Positions 8,499 through 17,954 are shown, counted from the first letter of the stretch. The stretch is 64,000 nucleotides of DNA from Paenibacillus terrigena DSM 21567 (GCF_000374845.1 NZ_KB895415.1:434001-498000), one strand, 5' to 3'. The notes: a model not told the origin generated them from the sequence alone. Program-made: numbers and translations.

Positions 8499-10868
8499 AT
8501 GAAATTCATAATTTCCAAGAATAAATTAAGCATCTACAAAAAATTGCTAATTTCTTTCATCGGCAGCATAATTCTTGTTCTCTCTTCCCTACTCTTCTAC
8601 AATTACACTTCATCAACGACGAACATGGTGAAAGATATGAACGTGAATATTTTGTCCAAAATCAGCTATAGCACCGTGCACATGGACAATTTAGCCAAAA
8701 ACTTCATCCAATCCTTATCGCTGAACAACCAGATCATTTCCTTCGCCAACAATAATCATGAAGATATTCTTACGATCAGCAGCGCGATCCGAACGCTCGG
8801 TGCGCTAACCATTCCGAATACATACATTCATTCCGCTTATGTCTACAACCGCAAAATCGATACATTCATCGCTACGCCTAACGACACGTTCTACAATAGC
8901 TCGGAATTCTTCGACCAAGATCTTATTACGCTCTTAAATCGTGCAGCCGAAGGTCAAAAAGTGCAAAATCTCTACCCCATCCCAAGACAAATTGCAAATG
9001 CGGATGGCAGTCACACCAGCTATACGAATGTTTATACCTATATTTTGTTCGATGCCATTGGTGAAGATAACTTTACGAATGCCATCATTCTTAATGTAGA
9101 TGCCGACTGGTTAAGGCTTACGATTTCGGCACTCGATAAGAAGATGAGCAGCAAAGACAGCAATATTATGATTCTGGATGACAACGGCAATGTGGTAAGC
9201 GACCCGTCGCCGAACAAGTTCATGGACAACATGTTAGATCAGAGCTTCATACACAAGATCCTTGATTCCACAGAATCTTCTGGCAGCCTGATTGATCAAG
9301 TTCAGAATAATAAGGTACTGGTTTCCTATGTATCTTCAGATACTTTAAAATGGAAATTTCTTAGCATTACGCCGTATGATACCGTTTTTTCGAGCGTGAA
9401 TCGAAACACGTTTATTACCATCGTCTTCTGCCTAATCGTCATGCTGCTCGGGGTCATTTTTGCCATTCTGGCCTCAAGGAAGCTGTATCAGCCGATCGGA
9501 AGGCTAACGTATCGGATCAAGCAGAAATGGAACCCACAGGACAATCCCGACAAAATATCGGATGAGTTCGGCTTCCTTAGTAACGCTTTTGAAGGAATGA
9601 TGGATCACGCGAAATTACTCGAGACCCTGAAGAGAGAAAGCACGCCGCTCTTAAAAACGAATTATTTAAAAAACGTGATTACCGGGCACATTACCCCATC
9701 GCTTGAAGCCTTTAACGCCAAAGAACCCGAGTTTCACATCGATGTGAACTTTGATCATAAGCTGTTTTTGTTCCTATTAAAAATCGATCATTTTCAAGCG
9801 TTTACGTCCAAATTCAATGAAAAAGACCGGGCATTGTATATGTACGGGATCGCGAATATCGCGAGGGAAGCCGCTTCCAAGCATTATCACGTCGAAGTCA
9901 TTGAGACGGGAGCCGATCAAATCACCGTCTTGGCTGACCTGACATCGACGCCGGATGGGAATGAAATCGTATATGAACAATTTCAGCGTATCGCTGCCGA
10001 TATTCAGCGACATACCGAACATTTCTTCAAGATTTACTTATCTATTACCTTGGGCTATGTGATCGAATCTGCGGATCAGATCAAACAAATCTATGACGAT
10101 ACCGTGATGCTGTCCATGTACCGCATGACATTGGGGCATGGCAGCATCATCACGCCGGATGTTCTGCAAGAGCTCCACCAAAGTGCGCTAGTCCTTCCAG
10201 CCGCCAAGAGCAAACAGCTCATCGACGCACTCAAATTAGGAAACGGAGATGCGGCGAAAGAAGCCTATCGCGACATCATTAGAACTGCAGAGCACGCTTC
10301 CTACGATCACATGATTTCAACGATTATTTATTTAAGCTTCACCATCTATCAATCGCTACACCACATTGTCGACGGCGCTCAATCGAAGCTCAACTCCATT
10401 TCCCTCGGGTTCCTCAATCATGTCACGGCGCTAGAGACGCTGGCGGAGATCGAGACGACATTCTTCGAATTGTTCGATGAAATTATCATGCTGAAGAATG
10501 GGGCGAAGGACAAGAAAAAGAACGAAATCGTCAATACCGCGATTCAGATCATTCACGAGTCTTACCGGGATAAGAACCTGTCGCTGACGAGCTGCGCAGA
10601 ATCACTAAACCTCTCATCCGTATATCTTGGCAAATTGTTTCGCAGCACGACAGGCAAATCAGTAGCTGAATATATTGTGACCGTACGCATGGAACAAATG
10701 AAATATTACTTGGAAGAGACGAACTTGCAGATCAATGAAATCCTCGATAATTGCGGGATCGAGAAATCGAACTACTTCTATACAACCTTCAAAAAATACT
10801 TCGGCGTGTCTCTAACGGAATACAGGCTGAAAATCGTAAAAACAAACCAGAATCACCACTCGATATAA
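8499..10868 (+). CDS. Membrane-anchored AraC-family regulator (sensor 1)
   Basis: A one-component sensor of ~789 residues that links an outside signal to DNA binding. Membrane segments lie near residues 14-38 and 303-327 with an extracellular domain between, followed by a HAMP-like stretch and a central region with a degenerate cyclase-like look (LFLLKIDHFQAFTSKF). The C-terminal double helix-turn-helix at ~680-785 contains LSLTSCAESLNLSSVYLGKLF and FKKYFGVSLTEYR. ATG at 8499 is chosen because AAAGGA lies 8 bases before it; the in-frame ATG at 8490 overlaps that site. It converges on ABC operon A and shares a terminator with it. Likely activator of the promoters at 14462-14572 and 41762-41880. 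Confidence 0.9.
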   Translation: MKFIISKNKLSIYKKLLISFIGSIILVLSSLLFYNYTSSTTNMVKDMNVNILSKISYSTVHMDNLAKNFIQSLSLNNQIISFANNNHEDILTISSAIRTLGALTIPNTYIHSAYVYNRKIDTFIATPNDTFYNSSEFFDQDLITLLNRAAEGQKVQNLYPIPRQIANADGSHTSYTNVYTYILFDAIGEDNFTNAIILNVDADWLRLTISALDKKMSSKDSNIMILDDNGNVVSDPSPNKFMDNMLDQSFIHKILDSTESSGSLIDQVQNNKVLVSYVSSDTLKWKFLSITPYDTVFSSVNRNTFITIVFCLIVMLLGVIFAILASRKLYQPIGRLTYRIKQKWNPQDNPDKISDEFGFLSNAFEGMMDHAKLLETLKRESTPLLKTNYLKNVITGHITPSLEAFNAKEPEFHIDVNFDHKLFLFLLKIDHFQAFTSKFNEKDRALYMYGIANIAREAASKHYHVEVIETGADQITVLADLTSTPDGNEIVYEQFQRIAADIQRHTEHFFKIYLSITLGYVIESADQIKQIYDDTVMLSMYRMTLGHGSIITPDVLQELHQSALVLPAAKSKQLIDALKLGNGDAAKEAYRDIIRTAEHASYDHMISTIIYLSFTIYQSLHHIVDGAQSKLNSISLGFLNHVTALETLAEIETTFFELFDEIIMLKNGAKDKKKNEIVNTAIQIIHESYRDKNLSLTSCAESLNLSSVYLGKLFRSTTGKSVAEYIVTVRMEQMKYYLEETNLQINEILDNCGIEKSNYFYTTFKKYFGVSLTEYRLKIVKTNQNHHSI

Positions 10869-10875
10869 CAAAACA

Positions 10876-10905
10876 AAGGCGTTCACTCTTAGAAGTGAAC
10901 GCCTT
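10876..10905. terminator. Bidirectional terminator
   Basis: AAGGCGTTCACT-CTTAGA-AGTGAACGCCTT between the convergent sensor 1 gene and the binding-protein gene. Confidence 0.85.
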
Positions 10906-10916
10906 ACTCGTGTAGC

Positions 10917-12506
10917 TTACTTGTTCGCGGCTCTCCATTCGTCCAGCTGTTTTTGTTTCTCCGCGATGATCTTATCTGCGCCAGCGTCTTTGAGTCTATT
11001 CAGAAACACCGGCAAATTCTTTTCTGGATCAATGGATCCGGTCGCAATTGCATAATATAATTCGTCGATTGCCGCATCGACATTCGCTTTCTCTGACTTC
11101 ACTGGCGTAAAGTCGAAGACAAAGCCCATTGCATTGGACGCTGGTGCATTTTTATTCAAATCGATCCATAGCTTGTTCCCTTTGTCATCGACTTCGGCAC
11201 CTTGCGCATCCGCCTCGGTATAATACGTCTGACTCATGTTGCCGAATTCCCAAGGCGAAGATATTTTGAACCCGCTGTCCGCTATCGTTTCGATACGGTT
11301 GTCAGCGACTTTTTTATAATGCTTGCCTTCAACGCCCCAGTTGATCAGGTTATAGATTTGTTTGTCCGTGTTCAGCAAATTGATGAACATCATGGCTCTC
11401 TCTTTATTCGGCGAAGATGCCGAGATGGCCGTGATCGAAGCGGCTGCTTTATCCGTTGTCAAGAGCGGCTTGATGAACATATGATCATAGGATTGCACAT
11501 CTTTGTTAGAGTTCGAAAATCTGCCTGGCGCGCTCATACCAGCTTGCTCGAATGCCGTTGTATCAATGTCGATCTGACCGATTTGTGCCGCAACCTTGCC
11601 TGCTTTCAGATCGGCCTGGTCATCTTTTAACGTTGGAGCCTCTTTTCTGACATAACCTTTCATGTACCAATCTCTCATCATGGTTACGTATTCTTTGAAT
11701 TCCGGCGTTTCGTACTGGTTAACTACCTTCATCTCGGTATCGTTCAAATAGATCGAGCCTGGCGTCTTCGAATCGCCAAGCGCTTCCAGATGGAACATCG
11801 GCGTCGCCGTCAGGAATGGATCAATCGCCTTGCTATATCCCCATGGGATAAGTGTCGGCTCGCCTTTCTTGATCGTTTCGAGCATCGGCGTCAGGTCGGA
11901 CAGCTTCGTGACGGACTTCCAATCAAATTTATACTTGTCGGCAACCGATTTCTGAATCAGATAGCCGTACCCAGCCGTTGACTGCTGGAAGTTAGGCACA
12001 CCGTAAGTGGCCCCCTTGACCTTCACGGCCTTCCAGAACGTTTCTGGAACGCTGCTCTTCGTGTCAGGCGCATATTTCTCGATTAATTCATCGAGTGGAG
12101 CAAACGCGCCTTTCGCAACGCCTTGATAAAAGTTATTGGTCCATGTTGAAGTGAAAGCAATGTCGTATGGTTCGCCGGAAGATATAATGACGTTCATTTT
12201 CTCGTCATAGCTTCCCCAGTCGATCAGCTTCAGCTTGATCGTCGCGTTAATTTTGGGCTGAACCAGTTTGTTGAGTTCATCTTCCACGGACTGCAAATCC
12301 TTTTGAGGCGTGTTCGGGAAATAATACGTGAGCTCAACGGGTGTAAGTGCTGACTCCTTTGGCTGATCCGTCGTCTTATCTTCGTTCTTCGTCGGTGTTG
12401 GCTCTGGTGTGGTGGTCGCATCTTTCCCGCAGCCTGCGAGCACGATCGTGAATGCAAAACATAACAATACCAATTTACTTGCCCATGTCTTCGTTTTGTT
12501 TACCAT
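10917..12506 (-). CDS. Sugar ABC transporter binding lipoprotein (operon A)
   Basis: Extracellular solute-binding protein anchored as a lipoprotein: a hydrophobic signal ends in the lipobox LAGC, followed by a TTPEPTPTKNEDK spacer. About 529 residues. The C-terminal part (DPEKNLPVFLNRLKDAGADKI) matches the DUF3502 end of Paenibacillus-type binding proteins. ATG at 12506 follows GGAGG, so earlier in-frame codons are discarded. Last gene of the LplB-LplC-binding-protein operon; it should deliver an oligosaccharide to the two permeases. No ATPase is encoded nearby, as is usual where a shared MsmX-type ATPase powers many importers. Confidence 0.92.
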   Translation of the reverse strand: MVNKTKTWASKLVLLCFAFTIVLAGCGKDATTTPEPTPTKNEDKTTDQPKESALTPVELTYYFPNTPQKDLQSVEDELNKLVQPKINATIKLKLIDWGSYDEKMNVIISSGEPYDIAFTSTWTNNFYQGVAKGAFAPLDELIEKYAPDTKSSVPETFWKAVKVKGATYGVPNFQQSTAGYGYLIQKSVADKYKFDWKSVTKLSDLTPMLETIKKGEPTLIPWGYSKAIDPFLTATPMFHLEALGDSKTPGSIYLNDTEMKVVNQYETPEFKEYVTMMRDWYMKGYVRKEAPTLKDDQADLKAGKVAAQIGQIDIDTTAFEQAGMSAPGRFSNSNKDVQSYDHMFIKPLLTTDKAAASITAISASSPNKERAMMFINLLNTDKQIYNLINWGVEGKHYKKVADNRIETIADSGFKISSPWEFGNMSQTYYTEADAQGAEVDDKGNKLWIDLNKNAPASNAMGFVFDFTPVKSEKANVDAAIDELYYAIATGSIDPEKNLPVFLNRLKDAGADKIIAEKQKQLDEWRAANK

Positions 12507-12565
12507 TGTTTGACCTCCATTTGTTATATATCGCAATACGGGCAGTAGCCCGGTAAAGCCTCTAA

Positions 12566-13435
12566 TTATGCTTTCACTGCACCTAATGTCAATCCTTTCA
12601 CGAAATACTTCTGCAAGAAAGGATAGGTTAGCGCGATCGGTGCGACAGCCAAAACGCAGGTGGCCATCCTTGCCGTCTCATCAGGCAGCGAGGTAGCAAG
12701 TTTCTGCGTAAGCGCATTGCCCTGCAAATAAGCGATGTTGTTCATGATCGATTGCAGAAGGAACTGAAGCGGATACAGCTTGCCGTCCTCGATCAGCAGC
12801 GAAGCCGTGAACCAATCGTTCCAGTAAAATACGGCAACGAACAGTCCGATGGTTGCGAGCACCGGCGTCGACAACGGAACGACCAACCGGAGAAATGTAT
12901 TAAACTCGCCTGAACCGTCAATCCTTGCAGACTCGACAATCGAATCCGGTATCGTTCTGAAAAAGTTCCTCATAATCAATACATTGACCGAGGATACAAG
13001 GTAAGGAACGATAAGAACAAGAAGCGTATCCTTTAAATGGAGATATTTCGAAAATAACATGTACCACGGCACTAATCCGCCATTAAATAACAAGCAGAAC
13101 ACGACGATGAAAGAAATGATATTTTTGTACTTCACTTCATTTCTGGACAACCCGTAAGCCAGCATGGACGATATCACCAAATGCATCAGGGTTCCCAGCA
13201 GCGTTACGATGATGGTAACGCCATAGGCTTGAATGATCGGCGAGTTCCCCGAGAAGATGAACGCATACGCGTCCAGACTGATTTTTTCGGGAATTAAGTG
13301 ATACCCGGATTGAAAAATACTTTGCTCATCAGATAGCGATATGGTTAGCACGACGAACAACGGAAGTAAGCAAAGGATCGAATACACTAAAAAACCTGTA
13401 TGAATTACAGCACGAGATATGTTGCCCTGTTTCAT
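12566..13435 (-). CDS. Sugar ABC permease, LplC/YtcP type (operon A)
   Basis: A 289-residue inner-membrane permease with six predicted membrane segments. The EAA loop that contacts the ATPase reads ESARIDGSGEFNTFLRLVVPLSTP, and the protein ends KYFVKGLTLGAVKA as in LplC/YtcP proteins. GGAGG lies before the ATG. Middle gene of operon A, 12 bp from lplB. Confidence 0.92.
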   Translation of the reverse strand: MKQGNISRAVIHTGFLVYSILCLLPLFVVLTISLSDEQSIFQSGYHLIPEKISLDAYAFIFSGNSPIIQAYGVTIIVTLLGTLMHLVISSMLAYGLSRNEVKYKNIISFIVVFCLLFNGGLVPWYMLFSKYLHLKDTLLVLIVPYLVSSVNVLIMRNFFRTIPDSIVESARIDGSGEFNTFLRLVVPLSTPVLATIGLFVAVFYWNDWFTASLLIEDGKLYPLQFLLQSIMNNIAYLQGNALTQKLATSLPDETARMATCVLAVAPIALTYPFLQKYFVKGLTLGAVKA

Positions 13436-13447
13436 CTCATCATCCTC

Positions 13448-14422
13448 CTAGAACAAAGCACTGTCGCGATCGTATTTTCGAATGAGCCAATTGGAAACGA
13501 GGACCAGTATGAACCCTACGACGGATTGATAAAGGCCTATAGCAGAAGACATCCCGAAATCGTTCATTTGCTTGAGCGCCCGGAAGACATAGGTGTCGAT
13601 GACATTGGTCGCACTGAACAGAACGCCTGACTCCCTCGGCAGATTATAGAACATGCCCCAGTCGCCGAATGCGGCATAGAAAATTTTACCTGCTTGCAGG
13701 AGCACTAAGGTGATCGTAATCGGCATCAGCATCGGAACGGTGATCTTAAGGGCCTGCTGTAACTTATTCGCCCCATCCATCTTGGCCGCTTCATAATACT
13801 CCGGGGAAATGCTTGTAATTCCGGCCGCAAATATGACCGCATAGTAACCGACATTCTTCCAAATATAAGCGGCAGGCATTATAAACCGCCAGTAAAATGG
13901 TTCTGAATACCACTGCACGGGCTCGACCCCGAAGGCCTGAAGCAGCTGATTGATGATGCCTTTATCGATGCTTAAGAACGAATACAGCAAATATTCGGCG
14001 ACGACCCAGGATAACAAATAGGGTAGCAGAATAACGCTCTTGTAAAATCCGGCAAAAAACCGATTGCTGATCTCATTAATCATGATAGCCATCGCCAGCG
14101 CTAGTCCAAGACCGGTTACCATGAAGATTACGTTATAGACGATCGTATTGAGTGTAATTTGCCACACCGCATCCGACCGGAACAGAAATTCGAAATTCGA
14201 AAATCCGACCCATTTGCTGCCCCAGATGCCTTTGAACGGGTTAAATTCCTGAAATGCGATCACGACGCCAATCATCGGCAAATAATAGACGATCAATATA
14301 AATAGCAGCCCGGGAAGCATCATCAAATAGATTGTCTTGTTCTTCACCAGTTCCTTGATGAAGGGTGGAATACGAATCTTCTTTTTGGTTTTCTGTTTCG
14401 ATTGTAGAATCAAATCTTGCAT
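13448..14422 (-). CDS. Sugar ABC permease, LplB type (operon A)
   Basis: A 324-residue permease with six membrane segments. The EAA loop YYEAAKMDGANKLQQALKITVPML is clear, as is the LplB motif YLPMIGVVIAFQEFNPFKGIWGS. First gene of operon A behind the strongly conserved promoter region at 14462-14572. It shares domain organisation with the permeases at 27439 and 44676. Confidence 0.92.
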   Translation of the reverse strand: MQDLILQSKQKTKKKIRIPPFIKELVKNKTIYLMMLPGLLFILIVYYLPMIGVVIAFQEFNPFKGIWGSKWVGFSNFEFLFRSDAVWQITLNTIVYNVIFMVTGLGLALAMAIMINEISNRFFAGFYKSVILLPYLLSWVVAEYLLYSFLSIDKGIINQLLQAFGVEPVQWYSEPFYWRFIMPAAYIWKNVGYYAVIFAAGITSISPEYYEAAKMDGANKLQQALKITVPMLMPITITLVLLQAGKIFYAAFGDWGMFYNLPRESGVLFSATNVIDTYVFRALKQMNDFGMSSAIGLYQSVVGFILVLVSNWLIRKYDRDSALF

Positions 14423-14461
14423 CGGCCTTCTCCTCGTTTCTTCAGCATGTTAAATTTTGGT

Positions 14462-14572
14462 ACCCCCATCATAAGTCGGATCTAACACACCTGAAACAAC
14501 AAAAAATGAAAAAACAACAATCATTGGAAAAATTACCTCTTCAATTATTGATAAATCTCTAAAAAATGATGT
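14462..14572 (-). promoter_or_regulatory. Conserved AraC-activated promoter A
   Basis: Minus-strand promoter for ABC operon A. The -10 TATGAT is at 14468-14473. Two direct repeats containing TGTTGTTT, 18 bp apart (cores ACAACA on the plus strand at 14496-14501 and 14514-14519), cover the -35 region, as at AraC-type activated promoters. A distal CATTTTTTAGAGAT element is at 14555-14568. Nearly the same sequence with the same spacing is at 41762-41880. Confidence 0.7.
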
Positions 14573-14594
14573 TTTTTGTAAAGAGAAATAGAAA

Positions 14595-14617
14595 AACCAG
14601 CCTAAATTAGGCTGGTT
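14595..14617 (-). terminator. Terminator for oxidoreductase/dockerin side
   Basis: Perfect 11-bp arms AACCAGCCTAA / TTAGGCTGGTT with a TTTTTCTATTT run on the minus strand. It ends the transcript coming from 17759 and insulates operon A. Confidence 0.8.
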
Positions 14618-14645
14618 AGAGTGTTGAGAGAGTGGGCAAATAGGA

Positions 14646-14783
14646 CTATATGTTTTCGTTATTCAAGATTGCTCTGGCGATAATGGCTAGGTCTTCAATA
14701 CCAACGATAACGTCTTTATTGACATCCGCTCTCGGATTCCATCCTGGCTGACCTTCGCTTACTGTCAAAGATTTGAACAGCAC
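14646..14783 (-). pseudogene. Dockerin-like C-terminal remnant
   Basis: A 45-codon open stretch begins GTG at 14783 and ends TAG at 14646. The translation contains GWNPRADVNKDVIVGIEDLA followed by IIARAIL. This is the first calcium-binding repeat of a type I dockerin-like domain as seen at the C-termini of large secreted Paenibacillus proteins. No signal peptide or body remains. It follows the oxidoreductase stop codon by 3 bases, in the same frame. Probably the tail of a secreted protein whose front was deleted; not likely expressed as a functional protein. Confidence 0.6.
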
Positions 14784-14786
14784 TTC

Positions 14787-15884
14787 TTACTCGAACACAA
14801 AATACGGCGGCAGCGGCAACGGCCGCTCACAGCTGCTCTTCATCTCGTAGTGCGTTCCTTGTGCCGATGCGTCATGGAAGCCGTGCATCGCCTCAAGGAT
14901 ATGATAGGCCAGCTCGCCGTTGGCGCGATGCAGGTCTAACTGGCCTGTCAGTATCGCGTGCGCCATCGCTGCTACGCCTAACCCGCGGCTGTTCCCCGTA
15001 TATTCGTGGGTTGGCGGAATCTGCTCCCAATCCGTTCCCGCTCTGCGGATCTGGATTGGCCCGCCGAACGAATTCGGATCAGGCACCCGCAGCGAGCCTT
15101 GGCTTCCGTAAATTTCGATAGGCGGCAGGTCCGTGCCGCCCTGAATGTCAAAGCTCGTAACAAGCGTCGCTATGGCGCCGCTATGGAAATCCAGCACGCC
15201 AGCGATATGCGTCGGCGTCTCGACCTGGATTTTCTGGCCGTATTTTTTCGCGCTTGTAATCGTACGTTCCGGATGACTAATCCCAGCTGAGCCAGTCACT
15301 CTGCGAATCGGCCCGAGCAATGCGACGAGCGCCGTCAAATAATACGGCCCCATATCGAACATTGGCCCCCCGCCCTGCTGATAGTAAAACTCCGGATCGG
15401 GATGCCAATTTTCATGGCCGCGGCTCATCATGAACGCTGTTGCCGCAACCGGCGTGCCGATCCATCCGTCATGGATCAGCTTCAAGCAGGTCTGGATGCC
15501 TCCCCCAAGGAACGTATCCGGCGCACTGCCGACCAGCAACCCTTTGCTGCGTGCGACGTCCAGCATGCGTTGTCCTTCTTCACGCGTAACTGCAAGCGGC
15601 TTCTCCACATACACATGCTTGCCCGCCTCAAGCGCCTGCTGGCAGACTGCGGCATGCGCAGCCGGAATCGTTAGGTTAATGACGAGATCGATGTCCTCAT
15701 CCTGTAACAGCTGCTCGACTGTACAGGCTTTGGCGATGTTATACTGCTCCGCTCTGGCCTGCGCGCGGCTCAGATCGAGATCCGAGCAAGCAACAAGTTC
15801 CATGTGTTTGAATTTCGGGATATTTTCCATATAAATCGAACTAATATTGCCACAGCCAATGATGCCAACTTTAATTGTTTTCAT
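14787..15884 (-). CDS. Gfo/Idh/MocA-family oxidoreductase
   Basis: NAD(P)-dependent sugar or inositol-type dehydrogenase of ~365 residues. The Rossmann start is [13 protein letters not shown]; the catalytic lysine lies in [10 protein letters not shown]-terminal alpha/beta substrate domain follows, with the MFDMGPYYL helix. ATG at 15884 follows GAGGAGG by the right distance; the upstream ATG lies inside the ribosome-binding site itself. Last gene of a three-gene operon with ThuA and a second Gfo/Idh protein. Such sets often handle keto-sugars or cyclitols; the exact substrate is unknown. Confidence 0.88.
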   Translation of the reverse strand: MKTIKVGIIGCGNISSIYMENIPKFKHMELVACSDLDLSRAQARAEQYNIAKACTVEQLLQDEDIDLVINLTIPAAHAAVCQQALEAGKHVYVEKPLAVTREEGQRMLDVARSKGLLVGSAPDTFLGGGIQTCLKLIHDGWIGTPVAATAFMMSRGHENWHPDPEFYYQQGGGPMFDMGPYYLTALVALLGPIRRVTGSAGISHPERTITSAKKYGQKIQVETPTHIAGVLDFHSGAIATLVTSFDIQGGTDLPPIEIYGSQGSLRVPDPNSFGGPIQIRRAGTDWEQIPPTHEYTGNSRGLGVAAMAHAILTGQLDLHRANGELAYHILEAMHGFHDASAQGTHYEMKSSCERPLPLPPYFVFE

Positions 15885-15908
15885 CTCGCTCCTCCTCATA
15901 TTCTGCCG

Positions 15909-16538
15909 CTACCTTGCGGCCCACAATAAGCCACGACGCATTAACTCGAGCGTTTGCGGCATTCGGACAATATTTGCTTGATGACCGAGTGAATTGTAAT
16001 AGACTTTCCCCGCACCGTATGTTTTCGTCCAGACGACCGGCATTTCCACATCCCCGAAGTCCGTTACGGCATGCACTTGGATGGCCGGGTCGACGTGCAT
16101 GTAATACTTTTCAGATACGACAGTGAAATCCTCGATACCTTGCGTGAGCGGGGAGCTGTGATCCTTCATGCGTACAGTGTATGTTACCCCGTCATTGCCT
16201 GGATGTGCGACCCACTGGCCGCCGACCATATACTGATACTCGACCTCGTTGCGGAAGGAGTCCCCCATCCCGCCATGACAGCCGGCGATCCCAGTTCCGC
16301 CTTCCTTTACCGCGGCCAGCAGCGGATCGAGCTGCTCCTTCTCAATCGCACCCATCGTCCAGACCGGTACGATCAGATCGACGCTTGCTAACCGCTCCGC
16401 GTCTCTAAAAGCATCCAATGTGTTCGAGATTTCAACCTGGAAACCTTCTTCTCGAAGCATGCCTCCGAATATCCCTGCAACTTCCTCCGGCTGGTGGCCG
16501 TCCCAACCGCCCCATACGATTAACGCTTGTTTGTTCAT
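15909..16538 (-). CDS. ThuA-like trehalose-utilisation-family protein
   Basis: About 209 residues with a class I glutamine-amidotransferase-like fold typical of ThuA. Features seen are IVWGGWDGHQPEEVA at the N-terminus, GGTGIAGCHGGMGD in place of the nucleophile elbow, the HPGNDGVTYTV segment, and the final VYYNSLGHQANI. ThuA proteins take part in 3-keto-disaccharide metabolism in rhizobia, which agrees with two Gfo/Idh neighbours. ATG at 16538 is chosen because the protein then starts MNKQALIVWGG. Confidence 0.85.
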   Translation of the reverse strand: MNKQALIVWGGWDGHQPEEVAGIFGGMLREEGFQVEISNTLDAFRDAERLASVDLIVPVWTMGAIEKEQLDPLLAAVKEGGTGIAGCHGGMGDSFRNEVEYQYMVGGQWVAHPGNDGVTYTVRMKDHSSPLTQGIEDFTVVSEKYYMHVDPAIQVHAVTDFGDVEMPVVWTKTYGAGKVYYNSLGHQANIVRMPQTLELMRRGLLWAAR

Positions 16539-16598
16539 AACAATCGATTGCTCCTCTCTCATCTGTACGCTTTGATCGATACCGTATTGCAATCCGCA

Positions 16599-17759
16599 CT
16601 ATACTTCATTAATACTCACCCATCGCCGCTGCGCGATCGACTGCTCGACCGCTTCAAGCACCTGCTGACATTTGACGCCATCCACGAAGTTCGGGATCGG
16701 CTGGCGATCTTCCTCGAGCGCGCGCATCAGCTCCACGACCTCGTGGATAAACGTATGTTCATAACCGATCGTATGACCGGCAGGCCACCAAGCATCCATA
16801 TAGGCATGGGACGGATCGGTTGCAAGCACGCGGCGGAAGCCTTGTACATCCTCATCGTCGCTCGTAAAATAGACCTGCAATTCATTCATCCGTTCAAAGT
16901 CGAACTTCACGCTGCCCTTGCTGCCGTTGATCTCAAAAGAATTCGTACAGCGGTGTCCCGGCGCGAAGCGTGTCGCTTCGAAGCTGCCGAGCGCCCCACA
17001 AGCGAATCTCGCCATGAACAGCGTCGCATCATCGACGGTGACAGGACCGCGCGGAGCGTCTGCGCTACCTTTGGCGCTGAGACCGGTCATCGAAGTCGGC
17101 AGTGGACGTTCCTTCACGAACGTCTCGCTCATGCCGATCACTTCCTGCATGTCGCCGATCAGGAAGTGCGCGAGATCGATGAGATGCGCGCCGAGGTCCC
17201 CGTGCGATCCGGAGCCTGCGATTTCCTTCTGCAAGCGCCAGACGAGCGGAAAGTTCGGATCGACGATCCAATCCTGCAGGAACCAGGCACGGAAGTGATA
17301 GATCTCGCCGAGACGGCCTTCTTCCACCAGCTTCTTCGCCAGCTGCACCGCGGGCGCAAACCGATAGTTGAAGCCGACCATGTGCTTCACTCCAGCCGCC
17401 TCAGCTGCTTCAAGCATTTCCCTCGTATCGGCAAGGGTGAGCGCAAGCGGCTTCTCGCAGAAGAGATGCTTGCCGGCCGCAGCCGCAGCCAGCGCAATTT
17501 CCTTATGCGTATCGCTCGGCGCATTGATATCGACGATGTCGATCTCCGGATGCGAGACCAGCTCGCGCCAGTCGGTGACGTACCCTTCCCAGCCGAACTG
17601 TGCTGCCGCGGCGCTGACACCGCTTTCATCTCGGCCGCAAATGAGCTTCATTTGCGGCGCAGCAACCTGCGGGAAGAACATCGGCAAATCCCGGTAAGCA
17701 TGACTGTGCGCCTTTCCCATAAATTTATAACCGACCATCCCTACACGATAAGATTTCAT
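16599..17759 (-). CDS. Gfo/Idh/MocA-family oxidoreductase
   Basis: About 386 residues, first gene of the operon. N-terminal YRVGMVGYKFMGKAHSHAY (dinucleotide-binding loop with K in place of a glycine), catalytic CEKPLALT, and GSHGDLGAHLIDLAHFLIG in the substrate domain. This KFMGKAHSHAY type is common beside ThuA genes. Three consecutive ATG codons follow GGAGG; the third (17759) has the best spacing. The promoter at 17826-17854 is overlapped by a 25-bp palindrome. Confidence 0.88.
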   Translation of the reverse strand: MKSYRVGMVGYKFMGKAHSHAYRDLPMFFPQVAAPQMKLICGRDESGVSAAAAQFGWEGYVTDWRELVSHPEIDIVDINAPSDTHKEIALAAAAAGKHLFCEKPLALTLADTREMLEAAEAAGVKHMVGFNYRFAPAVQLAKKLVEEGRLGEIYHFRAWFLQDWIVDPNFPLVWRLQKEIAGSGSHGDLGAHLIDLAHFLIGDMQEVIGMSETFVKERPLPTSMTGLSAKGSADAPRGPVTVDDATLFMARFACGALGSFEATRFAPGHRCTNSFEINGSKGSVKFDFERMNELQVYFTSDDEDVQGFRRVLATDPSHAYMDAWWPAGHTIGYEHTFIHEVVELMRALEEDRQPIPNFVDGVKCQQVLEAVEQSIAQRRWVSINEV

Positions 17760-17825
17760 CATCATGACCTCCTTGGTGGGCCCTGCCCTGCCATTCGATT
17801 ATTTTTGATGTATGATTTTGGTAAC

Positions 17826-17869
17826 ATTATATTTCACTAGACTCACTTTGTCTATCGAATAAACAAAGT
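17826..17869 (-). promoter_or_regulatory. Promoter with palindromic operator for Gfo/Idh-ThuA operon
   Basis: On the minus strand, -35 TAGACA (17849-17854), 17-bp spacer, perfect -10 TATAAT (17826-17831). A 25-bp near-perfect palindrome with arms ACTTTGT / ACAAAGT (17845-17869) covers the -35. Its form resembles XylR/ROK-type or LacI-type repressor sites. Confidence 0.65.
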
Positions 17870-17906
17870 TAGAATGATAATATTTTTTTGTCATAAATTC
17901 AGACAC

Positions 17907-17947
17907 AGAACAAAACAGGCTTTCCGATCGTGAGCCTGTTTTGTTCT
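17907..17947. terminator. Orphan strong hairpin
   Basis: Perfect 15-bp arms AGAACAAAACAGGCT / AGCCTGTTTTGTTCT. It lies upstream of the 17759 operon and before the AraC remnant, so it no longer follows an intact gene. Confidence 0.5.
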
Positions 17948-17954
17948 AGCTATA

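Noticed and set aside
10917-14422. A missing ATPase gene as a defect of the ABC operons
   Set aside because: All three LplB/LplC/binding-protein operons lack an ATPase, the normal state for this transporter family, which shares an MsmX-type ATPase.
16527-17840. 437-codon plus-strand ORF
   Set aside because: Antisense to the Gfo/Idh gene, which has clear motifs; composition is Arg/His-rich as expected for a GC-driven shadow frame.
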